From: Betaproteobacteria bacterium
GTDB taxonomy: Bacteria > Pseudomonadota > Gammaproteobacteria > Burkholderiales > SG8-41
Reading direction: 5' to 3'
Assembly: GCA_947476215.1 (NCBI GenBank)
Contig: CANJQI010000035.1
Coordinates: 1 to 39,105, forward strand
DNA length: 39,105 nt
The translations under genes were made by a program, and so were the position numbers. Positions 1-8,415 of this stretch are shown piece by piece (position 1 is the stretch's first letter; each line of letters begins with the position of its first letter). The notes under the pieces are model-generated. The model was not told where the DNA came from. It saw only the letters and a list, made by a program, of their open reading frames with translations, and did not search any database.

Positions 1-320
1 ACCGTGCCCGCTGCGACGGCGAGCAATGGTGTGCCTTCGGCCAGAGTCAGGTCGATCCCGCCATGCGTCGATCCGAGGCCACCGCCTGTCCGCCGCGAGC
101 TACCATCGTAGCGCGTAGGCGAGCCGTAGGGCGAGGCGATCGGGGCACAGCCGGCGTTGTCGGGGAAGCGCACGCTGAGGCCAGGTGTCGGGAGCGAACC
201 GCCAAATCCTCCTCCTGTTTGCGGGCTGCGACCGCGGTTCTGGGCAGTGGACGGTCCTGTAACGAGAACGCAAAGCACGAGAGCCGCAATGATCTTCGAG
301 ATGATTTTTCGTTTAAGCAC
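1..320 (-). CDS. Secreted M23-family (LytM-type) metallopeptidase, 5' part only
   Basis: Reading leftwards from a GTG at 320 gives about 106 residues that stay open to the window edge, so the gene continues outside. The N-terminus is a signal peptide: basic LKRKIISK, a hydrophobic stretch IIAALVLCVLVTG, and a likely cut after PSTAQ. A Gly/Ser/Pro-rich linker follows, then GSTHGGIDLTLAEGTPLLAV. That matches the first zinc motif (HxxxD) and the following strand of M23 peptidases, which cleave peptidoglycan cross-links or stem peptides in the cell envelope. The second metal motif (HxH) would lie beyond the edge. The GTG start is chosen because an in-frame TAA lies upstream and no ATG is available in between. 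No strong ribosome site is visible. The family call is fairly secure; substrate and exact start are not. Confidence 0.7.
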   Translation of the reverse strand, partial: MLKRKIISKIIAALVLCVLVTGPSTAQNRGRSPQTGGGFGGSLPTPGLSVRFPDNAGCAPIASPYGSPTRYDGSSRRTGGGLGSTHGGIDLTLAEGTPLLAVAAGT

Positions 321-644
321 GCGTGACTTTAGCCCGATAAATAACTGCCAGTTGAAAGTTTTCGCTTAAGGGCACTTCTGTAAATTCCCCTGAATTCTTG
401 TCATCAGAGCCTTTCTGAAAAGGCGATTTGTCAGGATAACCTCATCTTATCCTCGGTGGCCAGGTCAAACTCCTCCACCCCTTGCAGCGGGACGGGGGGA
501 CTTTATTCGGTCGAATCGCGCTTGGCAATCTGAATCGGTAACTGTGTAGTAGAGGTGACGAAATCGGTATGAGAGTTGTCCAGGGGCGGCCGGTCCGGCC
601 GCTTGCGACTAACCGGGACTGACCGGCGGTGGGCAACTCGGTGT
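321..644. other. Non-coding stretch between M23 gene and IstB relic
   Basis: I see no credible gene in these roughly 320 bases. The only structure is a perfect GC-rich palindrome at 586-602. The stretch next to the IstB relic may be decayed IS21 flank, but no terminal inverted repeat could be recognised. Confidence 0.5.
586..602. repeat. GC-rich perfect palindrome
   Basis: The sequence gcggccggtccggccgc has two 8-base arms around one central base. It could form a 7-bp stem with a 3-base loop. No T-tract follows on either side, so it is not a standard intrinsic terminator. It lies just downstream of the IstB relic on that gene's strand. Confidence 0.5.
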
Positions 645-1127
645 TCATTTACGCTCGGTGGCCTTCGCGTTTTGTCGTGCAGCGGCCTCCTTTAGCCGCC
701 AGCTCTTGCCCTCGAATTTGAGCAGATGCCCGTGATGCATGAGCCGGTCCGGGAGCGGGATGACCACCACCACGTCCCCGAGCAGCCTTGCCCAGTCCTC
801 CAGCGGTCGATTCGAGGTGACGATGGTCGAGGCTTTTTCGTGGCGACTCATGACTACGTTGGCGAGCTCCTCGCCCGCGTGGGCGGGGGAGTTTGCGGAG
901 GAACAGGTCGTCGATGATCAGCAGCTCTGCCCCCTTGGGCTGAGCGCGCACCTTGCGGATTTCGCCCAGTTCACGCGCTTCGGTGAGGTCCTCGATCAAC
1001 TGATGCGCCTCGCGGTACAGAACCTTGTAGCCGCGCTGCACCGCCATGAGCGCCAGGGCCTTGGCTGCGTGGCTCTTGCCGGTGCCAGGCGGGCCATATA
1101 GTCGCGCATGGGGAAAAAGGTGGTTTG
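645..1127 (-). pseudogene. IstB-like (IS21 helper ATPase) relic, 5'-truncated and frameshifted
   Basis: IstB is the AAA+ ATPase that assists the IS21-family transposase IstA. The visible part starts just before the Walker A motif (LYGPPGTGKSHAAKAL) and continues through the Walker B-like LLIIDDLF. The frame then breaks at a run of five G on the plus strand (885-889). The adjacent frame resumes the family sequence with GEELANVVMSRHEKASTIVT and the SNRPLEDW motif and ends at a TGA at 645. The region that normally precedes Walker A, about 90-100 residues, is missing: the reading runs into unrelated sequence near 1130. No IstA gene is present. The frameshift is in a homopolymer and could be a sequencing error, but the missing N-terminal part still makes this a relic. 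Confidence 0.8.
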
Positions 1128-1404
1128 AAATGCCTATACTCCTCCGCCTCGCGTACGGTAAGGTTGAAGCGCTGTTGTAATTTGCGTATCCGCCCGCGTT
1201 TGATTTCCACCGGATCGGCTTGCTCGATGACGAGCAGCATTTCACCCTCGCTGACGCGGCTGAGCAGGCGGAAGCGCAGTTGCAGGTGCTGGGTCGCATA
1301 CACCATGCTGGGCCCACGCGCTTCCTGGAAATCCGGTTCACCCTCGGTGCGTCGATACACTCCATCGAGGAATCCAACGAAATGACTCGATACGGCATGA
1401 GGCA
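1128..1404 (-). pseudogene. Possible LuxR-type regulator fragment between two IS relics
   Basis: A frame different from both neighbours encodes about 90 residues and ends in QQRFNLTVREAEEY. This resembles the lead-in to the first helices of LuxR-type HTH domains (typically RFGLTxREAEVLxW), and the matching sequence stops there, exactly where the IstB relic begins. The upstream part (VYATQHLQLRFRLLSRVSEG) could be the tail of a sensor or receiver portion. I read it as a host gene interrupted or captured between mobile-element remnants. Neither a start codon with a ribosome site nor an HTH recognition helix is present, so it is not functional. Identification rests on one short motif and is tentative. 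Confidence 0.35.
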
Positions 1405-1654
1405 AGCGAACGCGAGAATATGAAATGCAGCAAGCATCTCGGCCAGGCGCTCGTGGTCACGGGCCAACCGGAGAAATCGTGCGGCCCATGCGAAACCGCA
1501 CTACCCAGCGCAATGCATTGAAAACGTGGCGGAGTTTGTAATTTCGCTGTTCGCTCTTCAACGGGCGCAAGAATAAATAGGGAGCGACAAATTACCGTTG
1601 TTCGCCGCTAGCGTCGCTGGGATATGATTTGGGCTTGGTTCGCGGCTTTTTCAT
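1385..1654 (-). mobile_element. IS5-family transposase relic with internal deletion
   Basis: From an ATG at 1654 the minus strand reads MKKPRTKPKSYPSDASGEQR, then an in-frame TAA (1594-1592), then FVAPYL and NYKLRHVFNALRWVVR. This is the N-terminal DUF4096-type pattern of IS5-family transposases, where SDEQWEFVAPYL would be expected. Immediately after ALRWVVR (near 1497) the frame shifts and the text becomes FAWAARFLRLARDHERLAEM, which is the C-terminal signature of the same family. Most of the DDE catalytic core, roughly 170 residues, is therefore absent. The element is an internally deleted, non-autonomous relic. Its terminal inverted repeats could not be located with confidence. Confidence 0.75.
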
Positions 1655-1763
1655 TCCCGCTATGCTCCATAATAATCCCAAAATTGCAAGTCAAGGTTCA
1701 TAATCGGCTCGAGCTACGCGAACCTTATCAAAAAATCCAGGCTGTCGAACAGGAGACACGAGC

Positions 1764-2717
1764 ATGCGGCCCATTCTTGGAATGCTGTTATTTTCCGTGA
1801 TGATTCTCATTGCGGGTGTGGCCTCAGGCCAGAGTTATCCGACCAAGCCTATACGAATTTTCACGTTTGGGGTGGGAGGAGCCAGCGACTTTACGGCTCG
1901 TCTCATTGCCCAGGGAATCACTGGTCCTTTGGGCCAGCCGGTAGTCGTGGAAAATCGGCCGACCGGCGTTATTCCGGGAGATATCGTGGCGAAAGCGCCA
2001 CCTGACGGTTATAGCCTGCTGGTTGTCGGGGGAACCTTCTGGAATGGACCGCTCTTGCAGGCCACACCCTACGATCCGATCAGAGATTTTTCTCCGATCA
2101 CGCTTGCGAACAGATCGCCGTTGTTCGTGACCGTGCATCCATCGTTGCCCGTGAAGTCCATCAAGGAGCTGATTGCTCTGGCCAAAGGCAGACCGGGGGT
2201 GCTCAATTATGCTTCAGACGGAGCGGGTGGCCCGCCGCACCTTGCGGCTGAATACTTCAAGTCCATGGCCGGCGTCGATATCGTCGGCATTCGATACAAG
2301 AGTGGCGCAAGCCAGATGGCCGAGCTGATAGGCGGCCACGTGCAACTGATATTCGGGAATGCCGCGCAGGTTACGCCGCACATCAAGTCAGCAAAATTGA
2401 GGGCGCTTGCCGTGACTTCAGCCCAGCCGTCCGTGCTTGCCCCGAACCTGCCCACGGTGTCAGCCTCGGGTCTTCCCGGCTACGAAGTGGACACGATGAC
2501 GGGTGCGTTTTCGCCGGCCAAAACGCCTGATGCGATAATCAAACGCCTCAATCAGGAAATGGTGCGGTATCTGAAGACGGTCGAGGCCAGGGACAGATTT
2601 CTCGGTATTAACGTGGAGGCCGTGGGCACGTCGCCGGAGGAGTTCGGGACCGTGGTCAGGTCCGAAATGGCGAGAATGGAAAAAGTGGTCAAGAGCGCCG
2701 GCATTCGCGGCGATTAG
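1764..2717 (+). CDS. Bug/TctC-family tripartite tricarboxylate transporter substrate-binding protein
   Basis: This 317-residue protein has a signal peptide (MRPILGMLLFSVMILIAGVASGQ) and the full Bug-family pattern: YPTKPIRIFTFGVGGASDFT near the N-terminus, VVVENRPTG, then PDGYSLL, the YASDGAGGPPHLAAE ligand-loop region and a C-terminal EEFGTVVRSEMARMEKVVK helix. Such proteins bind organic acids or related small molecules in the periplasm for TctAB-type transporters or for signalling. No tctA or tctB gene is nearby, as is usual for orphan Bug proteins. AGGAGA lies just upstream of the ATG. It converges on the MmgE/PrpD gene, and such pairs often occur with catabolic enzymes, but the ligand cannot be read from the sequence. 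Confidence 0.92.
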   Translation: MRPILGMLLFSVMILIAGVASGQSYPTKPIRIFTFGVGGASDFTARLIAQGITGPLGQPVVVENRPTGVIPGDIVAKAPPDGYSLLVVGGTFWNGPLLQATPYDPIRDFSPITLANRSPLFVTVHPSLPVKSIKELIALAKGRPGVLNYASDGAGGPPHLAAEYFKSMAGVDIVGIRYKSGASQMAELIGGHVQLIFGNAAQVTPHIKSAKLRALAVTSAQPSVLAPNLPTVSASGLPGYEVDTMTGAFSPAKTPDAIIKRLNQEMVRYLKTVEARDRFLGINVEAVGTSPEEFGTVVRSEMARMEKVVKSAGIRGD

Positions 2718-2794
2718 CCGCGGTCATCAATCGTCAGTGGCGGACGCCGGTTATCCACAGAGCAACTCAGGAACGATTCGGGCCGTGAAATACC

Positions 2795-4201
2795 TCAGTC
2801 GAAAACGAATGCCGCGGGAATCTCGGCCACATTTTCGATGTCCTCCAGATGCCACAGCCGGTCGAGCAGGGCATCCACGCGTTTCCTGCCGAGGACATCC
2901 TCGGTGAGGCCACGGAACTTCTCGCTGATCTGATCGTTGGTTTTTGGCGATGCCAGATCGTCCAAACTGCCTTCCGGTTCCGCCATCCGTCGTTCGCCAT
3001 TGTTCATTTCGACCGTAACCCGTGCGCGTTGTTGTACAGGTATGCGCCCATAGGCCTGAGTGAATTCCGGATTCTCGATTACTCTGATTTTCTGCATCAG
3101 AGCATGCAATTCGGGGTTGTGGAGGTGGGCATCGTTGAATGAGCGCGGTGTCACCATTCCATCGATCAATGTCACTGCCACAAGAAAGGCGGCGCTGTGA
3201 TCGGCGGTTTCTTTGGAATCTGGGTGCCAGTGGTGTTTGTCCGCGCCGATCTCGTCAAAGGCCCGCTTGTAGACTTCGACGGTAATTGCTTTGACATCGT
3301 TAATGTTCTTTAGCGGTGCCAGCTTTTCGGCGGCCAGAATGGAGGGTATTCCGACACCGACCGACGGCCGCAATTTGATGCTTGTATCCTTAATCTTGAA
3401 AGGGGTTCCGTTGCCGCCCATGAGCTTGAGCGGAAAGCGCTCCAGCGCCACGTGATCGAACCAGCCCGACTTGCCCTCGAAAGGCAGGTGCGGGCCCTCC
3501 ATCCCGGCCCGCGCCAACAGCGCGGCGAACACGCCGGCCCGTCCCGCCTGTCCCGACGCCGTTACTTTCCACATCGATAGGTGACCCACGCGCGAAATTC
3601 TCAACGCGTTGTTGGGCACAATCGCCATCGAGATGCAGTGCGATAGCTGAGTGGGAGACAGACCCATTCCTTTGCCAGCCGCCACGGCGGTAGCCAGACA
3701 GCACAGGTTTGTATGGTCAAATCCCTGATTGCGAAAAGCGTCGTTGAATCGCAGGTAAATTTCATAAGCAAGGACGATATTCGTGATCAACTCCCGGCCT
3801 GCGAGTTGGGCGTATTCGGCGGCCGATAGCACGGGCGTGACGACGTCGCTCGGATGCCCGCCGTAGCTCCCCGGCCAGTGGTAGCTGTCGGTCAGTTCGA
3901 TATAGCGCTGGGTGGTGCCATTGACGAAGGCGGCCATGTCGGGCGTAGTTTTGAGGCGCGTGCCGATGACCGTCGCGCCGCTGGAATCCGCCATTTGCGC
4001 GGCAAGATTGCGGGCGATGCGCGCAGGTTCAGAGAAGAATCCGGCAACCAGCGCCCCCAGCGTATCGATGACGCGAACTTTGGCCGCATGCACTGCTTCA
4101 TCAGTGATGCCGTTGTAGGTCAGGTCACACGCGTAGCGGGTCAGACGCTCCTGAGTGCTGTCTATCGCCCTGTTTCCGCTTGGATGTCCCGCGTCCTTCA
4201 T
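2795..4201 (-). CDS. MmgE/PrpD family protein
   Basis: The protein has 468 residues from the ATG at 4201, which has GGGAG seven bases upstream; an ATG at 4273 would add 24 unlikely residues. The sequence shows the family landmarks AKVRVIDTLGALVAGFFSEP, the YWHPGSYGGHPSDV-like segment (here SYHWPGSYGGHPSDV) and a C-terminal half with HHWHPDSKETADHSAAF. Members include 2-methylcitrate dehydratase (PrpD), cis-aconitate decarboxylase and many uncharacterised dehydratases or isomerases. There is no prpB or prpC nearby, so a methylcitrate role is not supported. Its neighbour is a convergent Bug receptor, which would fit catabolism of an imported carboxylic acid. That link is inference. Length is normal for the family. 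Confidence 0.9.
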   Translation of the reverse strand: MKDAGHPSGNRAIDSTQERLTRYACDLTYNGITDEAVHAAKVRVIDTLGALVAGFFSEPARIARNLAAQMADSSGATVIGTRLKTTPDMAAFVNGTTQRYIELTDSYHWPGSYGGHPSDVVTPVLSAAEYAQLAGRELITNIVLAYEIYLRFNDAFRNQGFDHTNLCCLATAVAAGKGMGLSPTQLSHCISMAIVPNNALRISRVGHLSMWKVTASGQAGRAGVFAALLARAGMEGPHLPFEGKSGWFDHVALERFPLKLMGGNGTPFKIKDTSIKLRPSVGVGIPSILAAEKLAPLKNINDVKAITVEVYKRAFDEIGADKHHWHPDSKETADHSAAFLVAVTLIDGMVTPRSFNDAHLHNPELHALMQKIRVIENPEFTQAYGRIPVQQRARVTVEMNNGERRMAEPEGSLDDLASPKTNDQISEKFRGLTEDVLGRKRVDALLDRLWHLEDIENVAEIPAAFVFD

Positions 4202-4426
4202 GCGGAGCTCCCGGAGAACGCAGTTCCATCTCGTGAAGTGGTCATAGCCATTGTCAAATTCGGGTGAGTACAATGCCGCTTGAGCTCGTTATCGCATATG
4301 TGCGTGAACTGATCGCCGTTCGTGATGAGTTTCCGTCTGGCCTTGGCGGTCATCGTCAGGGACAAACTTCACCGTCTTAACAGGCCGATCAACAGCCATA
4401 GCGTACCCAAAAGCGTTTGCGTCGCC
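4202..4426. other. Intergenic gap between amiC end and PrpD-family start
   Basis: This gap holds the upstream region of the minus-strand PrpD-family gene and the downstream region of amiC, which both read leftwards. I see no RNA gene, no strong hairpin with T-tract and no confident promoter. Confidence 0.4.
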
Positions 4427-5806
4427 TTATGGATTGGCCGCCACCCGCGCGCGCGCCAGCGCCGGGTTCTGGGAGAAATAGCGTTTGATGCCGGACAGGA
4501 TGGCATCCGCGATTTTGTCCTGGTAGGCGGCGTCCCGCAGACGCCTTTCTTCTTCGGGATTGCTGATGAACGCGGTTTCCACCAGTATTGACGGAATGTC
4601 CGGGGCCTTGAGCACGGCAAATCCGGCCTGCTCGACTGTGCCTTTGTGCAGAGTATTAATTTCCCCCAGTTCGCCCAGGACCGCTTTGGCAAGCTTGAGG
4701 CTGTCGTTGATAGTGGCTGTTTGCGACAGGTCGAACAGCGTTTGTTTCAGATAAGGATCAGAGACATCCAGATTTACCCCGCCAATCAAATCGGCTTCGT
4801 TTTCTTTTTTTGCGAGCCAGCGCGCCGCCGCCGACGTGGCGCCGTTTTCCGACAGCGCGAACACCGAAGAGCCGCGCGCATCGGGCCTGACAAACGCATC
4901 GGCGTGTATGGACACAAATAGATCCGCATCAGCGCCGCGTGCTTTCTGGACACGCCCATGCAACGGGATGAAGTAGTCGCCGTCGCGCGTCAACACGGCA
5001 CGCATGCCCGGTTCGCGGTCTATCATGGCTTTGAGCTTGCGCGCGATGGTCAGCGTTATTTCCTTTTCCAGCGTGCCGCGACGGCCCTTGGCACCGGGGT
5101 CTTCACCGCCGTGTCCGGCGTCGAGCGCGACCACGATCATGCGCTGGCTGTCGGGTCTGCCCGGGCGTGCTCCGGACTTCACTGTGGCTATGGTGGGAGA
5201 AGGGCGTGCGACGTCGGCTTGCGGCGGCGCCGCATCCACCGACTTTACGTCTTTGCTGGCGATGGTGGGTGGTGTTGCGGCAGGTGCGGACTGTGATTTC
5301 TCGATAAATGCAGCCAGCGGGTCCAGCGGCTGCGCAGGATAAATATCGAGGACCAGCCGGTGGCCGTAGTCCGCTACTGGTTTTAGCACGAACACTTCCG
5401 GTCTGGCTTCGGTTTTAAGGTCGAACACCAGGCGCACGGTACCCGGCTTGTATCGGCCGACACGAACCGCCTGCACGTAGGGGTCGTTTGTGCCCAGCTT
5501 GGCAGCCATTTCCGCCAGTGCCGGTGTAAGCGCGACATTTTCCAGATCGAGCACCAGGCGTTCGGGGTTTTTGACCTGCAATATCTGATGTTGGATCGGT
5601 ACCGCGGATTCGAGAGTAACGCGGGTATAGTCCGGCGCAGGCCAGATGCGCGCCGAGGTAACAGCGGACGCCGCCCAGCTGACTGCGGACATCGACAACA
5701 TCAGGGCGAGTAGGTAATGACTGCAAGAACGGGAATGCCGCGACAGCCACGCGGCGGCGCTGGCCCACATCGGCGCAAGCTTTATTGACGCAGACGTCTT
5801 AAACAC
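4427..5806 (-). CDS. amiC: N-acetylmuramoyl-L-alanine amidase (AMIN + Amidase_3)
   Basis: The 459-residue protein hydrolyses the amide between MurNAc and the stem peptide and separates daughter cells. After a long N-terminal signal region (LLALMLSMSAVSWAASA, about residues 33-49) comes an AMIN domain (RIWPAPDYTRVTLESA to the KPVADYGHRLVLDIYP segment) that binds peptidoglycan. A Pro/Ala-rich linker leads to an Amidase_3 catalytic domain. Zinc ligands are visible: His in VALDAGHGGEDPGAKG, Glu in GTLEKEITLT, His in FVSIHADAF, and the catalytic Glu in ILVETAFISN. The chosen ATG at 5806 lies inside the end of tsaE (25-base overlap), suggesting coupling; an in-frame ATG at 5770 is an alternative. 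The arrangement tsaE-amiC is common in betaproteobacteria. Confidence 0.93.
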   Translation of the reverse strand: MFKTSASIKLAPMWASAAAWLSRHSRSCSHYLLALMLSMSAVSWAASAVTSARIWPAPDYTRVTLESAVPIQHQILQVKNPERLVLDLENVALTPALAEMAAKLGTNDPYVQAVRVGRYKPGTVRLVFDLKTEARPEVFVLKPVADYGHRLVLDIYPAQPLDPLAAFIEKSQSAPAATPPTIASKDVKSVDAAPPQADVARPSPTIATVKSGARPGRPDSQRMIVVALDAGHGGEDPGAKGRRGTLEKEITLTIARKLKAMIDREPGMRAVLTRDGDYFIPLHGRVQKARGADADLFVSIHADAFVRPDARGSSVFALSENGATSAAARWLAKKENEADLIGGVNLDVSDPYLKQTLFDLSQTATINDSLKLAKAVLGELGEINTLHKGTVEQAGFAVLKAPDIPSILVETAFISNPEEERRLRDAAYQDKIADAILSGIKRYFSQNPALARARVAANP

Positions 5807-6258
5807 TGTTTGCCAGCCTCCGACTCATCGCTCAAGGTAACGCTGCGTGCGTTGTCGCTGGATGTCATCGTAATACGCAGGTCCGGTGCCGGCAGATACG
5901 AGCCAGCTTTCTCGGGCCATTCCACTAAACAAATGGATGCGGCGTTGACGTATTCCCTGAATCCCGCATCCATCCATTCGTCCGGATGCTTGAATCTATA
6001 TAAATCAAAATGATACAAGTATAAACTAGAAACCTCATAAAGCTCAAGCAGCGAGAATGTTGGACTCTTGATGCGGTCGGTCACGCCCAGGGCGCGCAGC
6101 ATGCCGCGCACCAATGTCGTTTTTCCGGTGCCCAATTCCCCGCTTAAAAAAATGACCATGCCGGGCGCAAGTCCGGCGGCAAGTTCTGCGCCCAAGGACA
6201 GCGTTTCGGCTTCGGTCGGTAGAAAACGGGTCAGCGGCACAGTGCTCGATGCGGACAT
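5782..6258 (-). CDS. tsaE: tRNA threonylcarbamoyladenosine biosynthesis ATPase TsaE
   Basis: This 158-residue P-loop protein works with TsaB and TsaD to make t6A37 in ANN-decoding tRNAs. Walker A is FLSGELGTGKTTLVRGML near residue 38. The family signatures KSPTFSLLELY and YHFDLYRF follow, then ICLVEWPEKAG with the Walker B-like segment. Length is typical. It overlaps the start of amiC. A patch around 5990-6045 (coding SLYLYHFDLYRF) uses AT-rich codons such as TTA, AGA, TTT and AGT, unlike the GC-rich codons of the rest of the gene, although the protein sequence there is perfectly conserved. Confidence 0.95.
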   Translation of the reverse strand: MSASSTVPLTRFLPTEAETLSLGAELAAGLAPGMVIFLSGELGTGKTTLVRGMLRALGVTDRIKSPTFSLLELYEVSSLYLYHFDLYRFKHPDEWMDAGFREYVNAASICLVEWPEKAGSYLPAPDLRITMTSSDNARSVTLSDESEAGKQCLRRLRQ

Positions 6259-6429
6259 AAGTCGCCCATCATATCACTATGTTTTGTATGGCTAATTTAG
6301 CGTGTTGCCGCACTGCCCGGTGCGTGGGCTGGAAGGTGGGGGTAGGGCGTGTGTGCGCCTGGGCGTCTGTCAACGCATCAAGATACGTCGGACGTTGGCA
6401 GCGAGCGTCTCGCCGTCGCTTGGCGGCGG

Positions 6430-6780
6430 TTACTTATCTTCGATCGCAGCGAGCTTTTCAGCACATTGTCTTGCAACTTCGCCGTCACCCGCAGTTGCGC
6501 CCGGCATCCTGCTCCAACCGCCCTTTTCAATGAATTCGTCTCTCTGCGTAAAGTTCATCGCCTTAAAGGACTTGAGGTTTTCCTGCGCGTTCGGGCCGCT
6601 GGAAATCTGTGCGACACAGATATTCGCCTCGTTCGCGAGAACGGCAGCGTGCGCCTTTTTTTCTGAATTACTTTTCGTCATCAAAAAGCCGCCGTTTACA
6701 CCGATCATAAAGGTGAAAATGACACCGACAAATACACCGGCCAGCCCGTATTTCGCCGCCAATCCCGTCTGTGATTCCAT
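6430..6780 (-). CDS. Small membrane-anchored protein of unknown function
   Basis: The protein has 116 residues from the ATG at 6780, chosen because GGAGG sits seven bases upstream (an earlier in-frame ATG at 6798 lacks this). One hydrophobic helix, GLAGVFVGVIFTFMIGVNGGFLM (about residues 12-34), anchors a C-terminal hydrophilic domain. That domain has two Cys (NICVAQ, ARQCAEKL), which could form a disulphide if it is periplasmic, and the stretch RDEFIEKGGWSRMPG. I do not recognise a named family. It lies upstream of tsaE on the same strand, with 171 bases between, and is divergent from queG. Confidence 0.7.
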   Translation of the reverse strand: MESQTGLAAKYGLAGVFVGVIFTFMIGVNGGFLMTKSNSEKKAHAAVLANEANICVAQISSGPNAQENLKSFKAMNFTQRDEFIEKGGWSRMPGATAGDGEVARQCAEKLAAIEDK

Positions 6781-6911
6781 CGCGTTGCCTCCAGTCAATG
6801 CGGCCGCAAGAGCCGACGGAATCAGCTTAAGGTCTGCAGCTTACTGCACGATTACGGTTTCGTTGTCGAGGCGCAGGACTTACTTATGGTACGCTGCGAA
6901 GTCCATGCCTT

Positions 6912-8027
6912 ATGTCGGAGAAGTTGCGGATCCGTAATATGTCGAGTCAATATCAACAACCGATGGCGATTGACGCGCAAAAGCTCGCTGGTCAAATCCG
7001 CCAGTGGGGCGCCGAGCTCGGGTTTCAGAAAGTTGGCATTTCAGACATCGACCTCAGTCGCGCCGAACCGCGTCTGATGGAGTGGCTGGATGCCGGATTC
7101 CATGGCGACATGGACTATATGGCCAGGCATGGCACCAAGCGCACGCGGCCGAATGAGCTCATCGCGGGTACATTGAGCGTGGTGGCGGCCCGCATCAACT
7201 ACCTTCCGCCGGGCGCCGCGGATGGCTGTGCGGTCCTCGATGATGCGCGCAAGGCCTATGTCTCCCGTTATGCGCTGGGGCGCGACTACCATAAGGTGTT
7301 GCGACGCCGGCTGCAGCAGTTAGCCGAGCGTATCGAAGCGGCGATAGGCAACTATCATTTCCGGGTCTTTACCGACAGCGCGCCCGTGATGGAGGTAGAA
7401 CTCGCGGCCAAGGCGGGGCTGGGCTGGCGCGGCAAGCATACCTTGCTGCTGACGCGTGAAGCAGGGTCGTATTTTTTTCTCGGTGAGATATACACCGACT
7501 TGCCGCTGCCGCCGGATCGTCCGGTGGACGGGCATTGCGGAAGTTGCACGAAGTGCATGTCGGTGTGTCCGACGCAGGCTATCGTTGCACCATACCAGCT
7601 CGACGCGCGGCGCTGTATTTCTTATCTCACGATAGAGCACAAAGGCGCGATCCCGCTGGAACTGCGGCCGTTGATCGGCAACCGTGTGTACGGCTGTGAT
7701 GATTGTCAACTGATATGTCCGTGGAACAAGTTCGCCCAGGTCAGTGACGAGTCCGACTTTGCCGTACGCAACGGACTCGATGACGCTGCCCTGGTGGATT
7801 TGTTTGCCTGGACTGAAGCGGAATTCCACGCGCGTCTGCTGGGCAGCGCCATCCACCGCATCGGTTATGAACGCTGGCTGCGCAACCTCGCAGTGGGGCT
7901 GGGCAATGTGCCGCGCGGGACTTGCGGCGTTGTACAGGTGGTAACCGCATTGCGCAGTCGCAGCGACGATCCGTCGGCACTGGTGCGCGAGCACGTGGCC
8001 TGGGCTCTGGAGCAGCATGCGGCATGA
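6912..8027 (+). CDS. queG: Epoxyqueuosine reductase QueG
   Basis: QueG reduces epoxyqueuosine to queuosine in tRNA using cobalamin and two [4Fe-4S] clusters. The 371-residue protein shows the DUF1730 domain with MDYMARHG, the catalytic-Asp segment FTDSAPVMEVELAAKAGLGW and the GKHTLLLTREAGSYFFLGEI block. The ferredoxin-like cluster region is CGSCTKCMSVCPTQAI followed by CDDCQLICPWNK, so all eight cysteines are present. A short HEAT-like tail (SALVREHVAWALEQ) ends the protein. The start could be the ATG at 6912, or at 6939 or 6963; conserved sequence begins after 6963, so the extreme N-terminus is uncertain. It is divergent from the small membrane-protein gene. Confidence 0.95.
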   Translation: MSEKLRIRNMSSQYQQPMAIDAQKLAGQIRQWGAELGFQKVGISDIDLSRAEPRLMEWLDAGFHGDMDYMARHGTKRTRPNELIAGTLSVVAARINYLPPGAADGCAVLDDARKAYVSRYALGRDYHKVLRRRLQQLAERIEAAIGNYHFRVFTDSAPVMEVELAAKAGLGWRGKHTLLLTREAGSYFFLGEIYTDLPLPPDRPVDGHCGSCTKCMSVCPTQAIVAPYQLDARRCISYLTIEHKGAIPLELRPLIGNRVYGCDDCQLICPWNKFAQVSDESDFAVRNGLDDAALVDLFAWTEAEFHARLLGSAIHRIGYERWLRNLAVGLGNVPRGTCGVVQVVTALRSRSDDPSALVREHVAWALEQHAA

Positions 8028-8100
8028 ATATCGGATTTTGCGAAGTGCATGGACGCGGCGAGTAGTCTAATATACTCAAAACTAAGTTGAAGTGTTGCTC

Positions 8101-8385
8101 ATGCGTATACTTGTAATCATGCTGCTGGGATTTGCCTGCGTTGAAGCTTCCGCGGCGGTGACGTGCGAGCAGTTGGCTGAAGTCGCGTTTGCGACGCAAA
8201 AATTGCGCGACGAAGGATACTCGTTGACGGCCGTGCTCGCGGAAACAGACAAACTTGAAGCCAGCAACAAGTTTACCGCGCCCGACCTGGTGATTATCCG
8301 CGGCATAGTGGACAAAGCATTCAAGGACGGCGCGCGGATGCCGCACGAGCTTTTGCAGTCGTGCAAGGATCAGAAGCGCAGATAG
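8101..8385 (+). CDS. Small exported protein of unknown function
   Basis: From ATG 8101 the protein has 94 residues (a GTG three codons earlier at 8092 is possible). It has a clear signal peptide, MRILVIMLLGFACVEASAA, then a charged alpha-helical domain with one Cys near each end (VTCEQLAE, LQSCKDQ). This pattern would suit a disulphide-stabilised periplasmic protein. I do not recognise the family. It lies 30 bases upstream of the lipoprotein methyltransferase-like gene on the same strand and is probably co-transcribed with it. Confidence 0.65.
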   Translation: MRILVIMLLGFACVEASAAVTCEQLAEVAFATQKLRDEGYSLTAVLAETDKLEASNKFTAPDLVIIRGIVDKAFKDGARMPHELLQSCKDQKRR

Positions 8386-8415
8386 TGAATATTGGACAAC
8401 CATAAGGAGGCGACG

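Noticed and set aside
4274..4426. Possible coding on the plus strand between amiC and the PrpD-family gene
   Set aside because: Open frames here continue antisense through amiC and show no family pattern.
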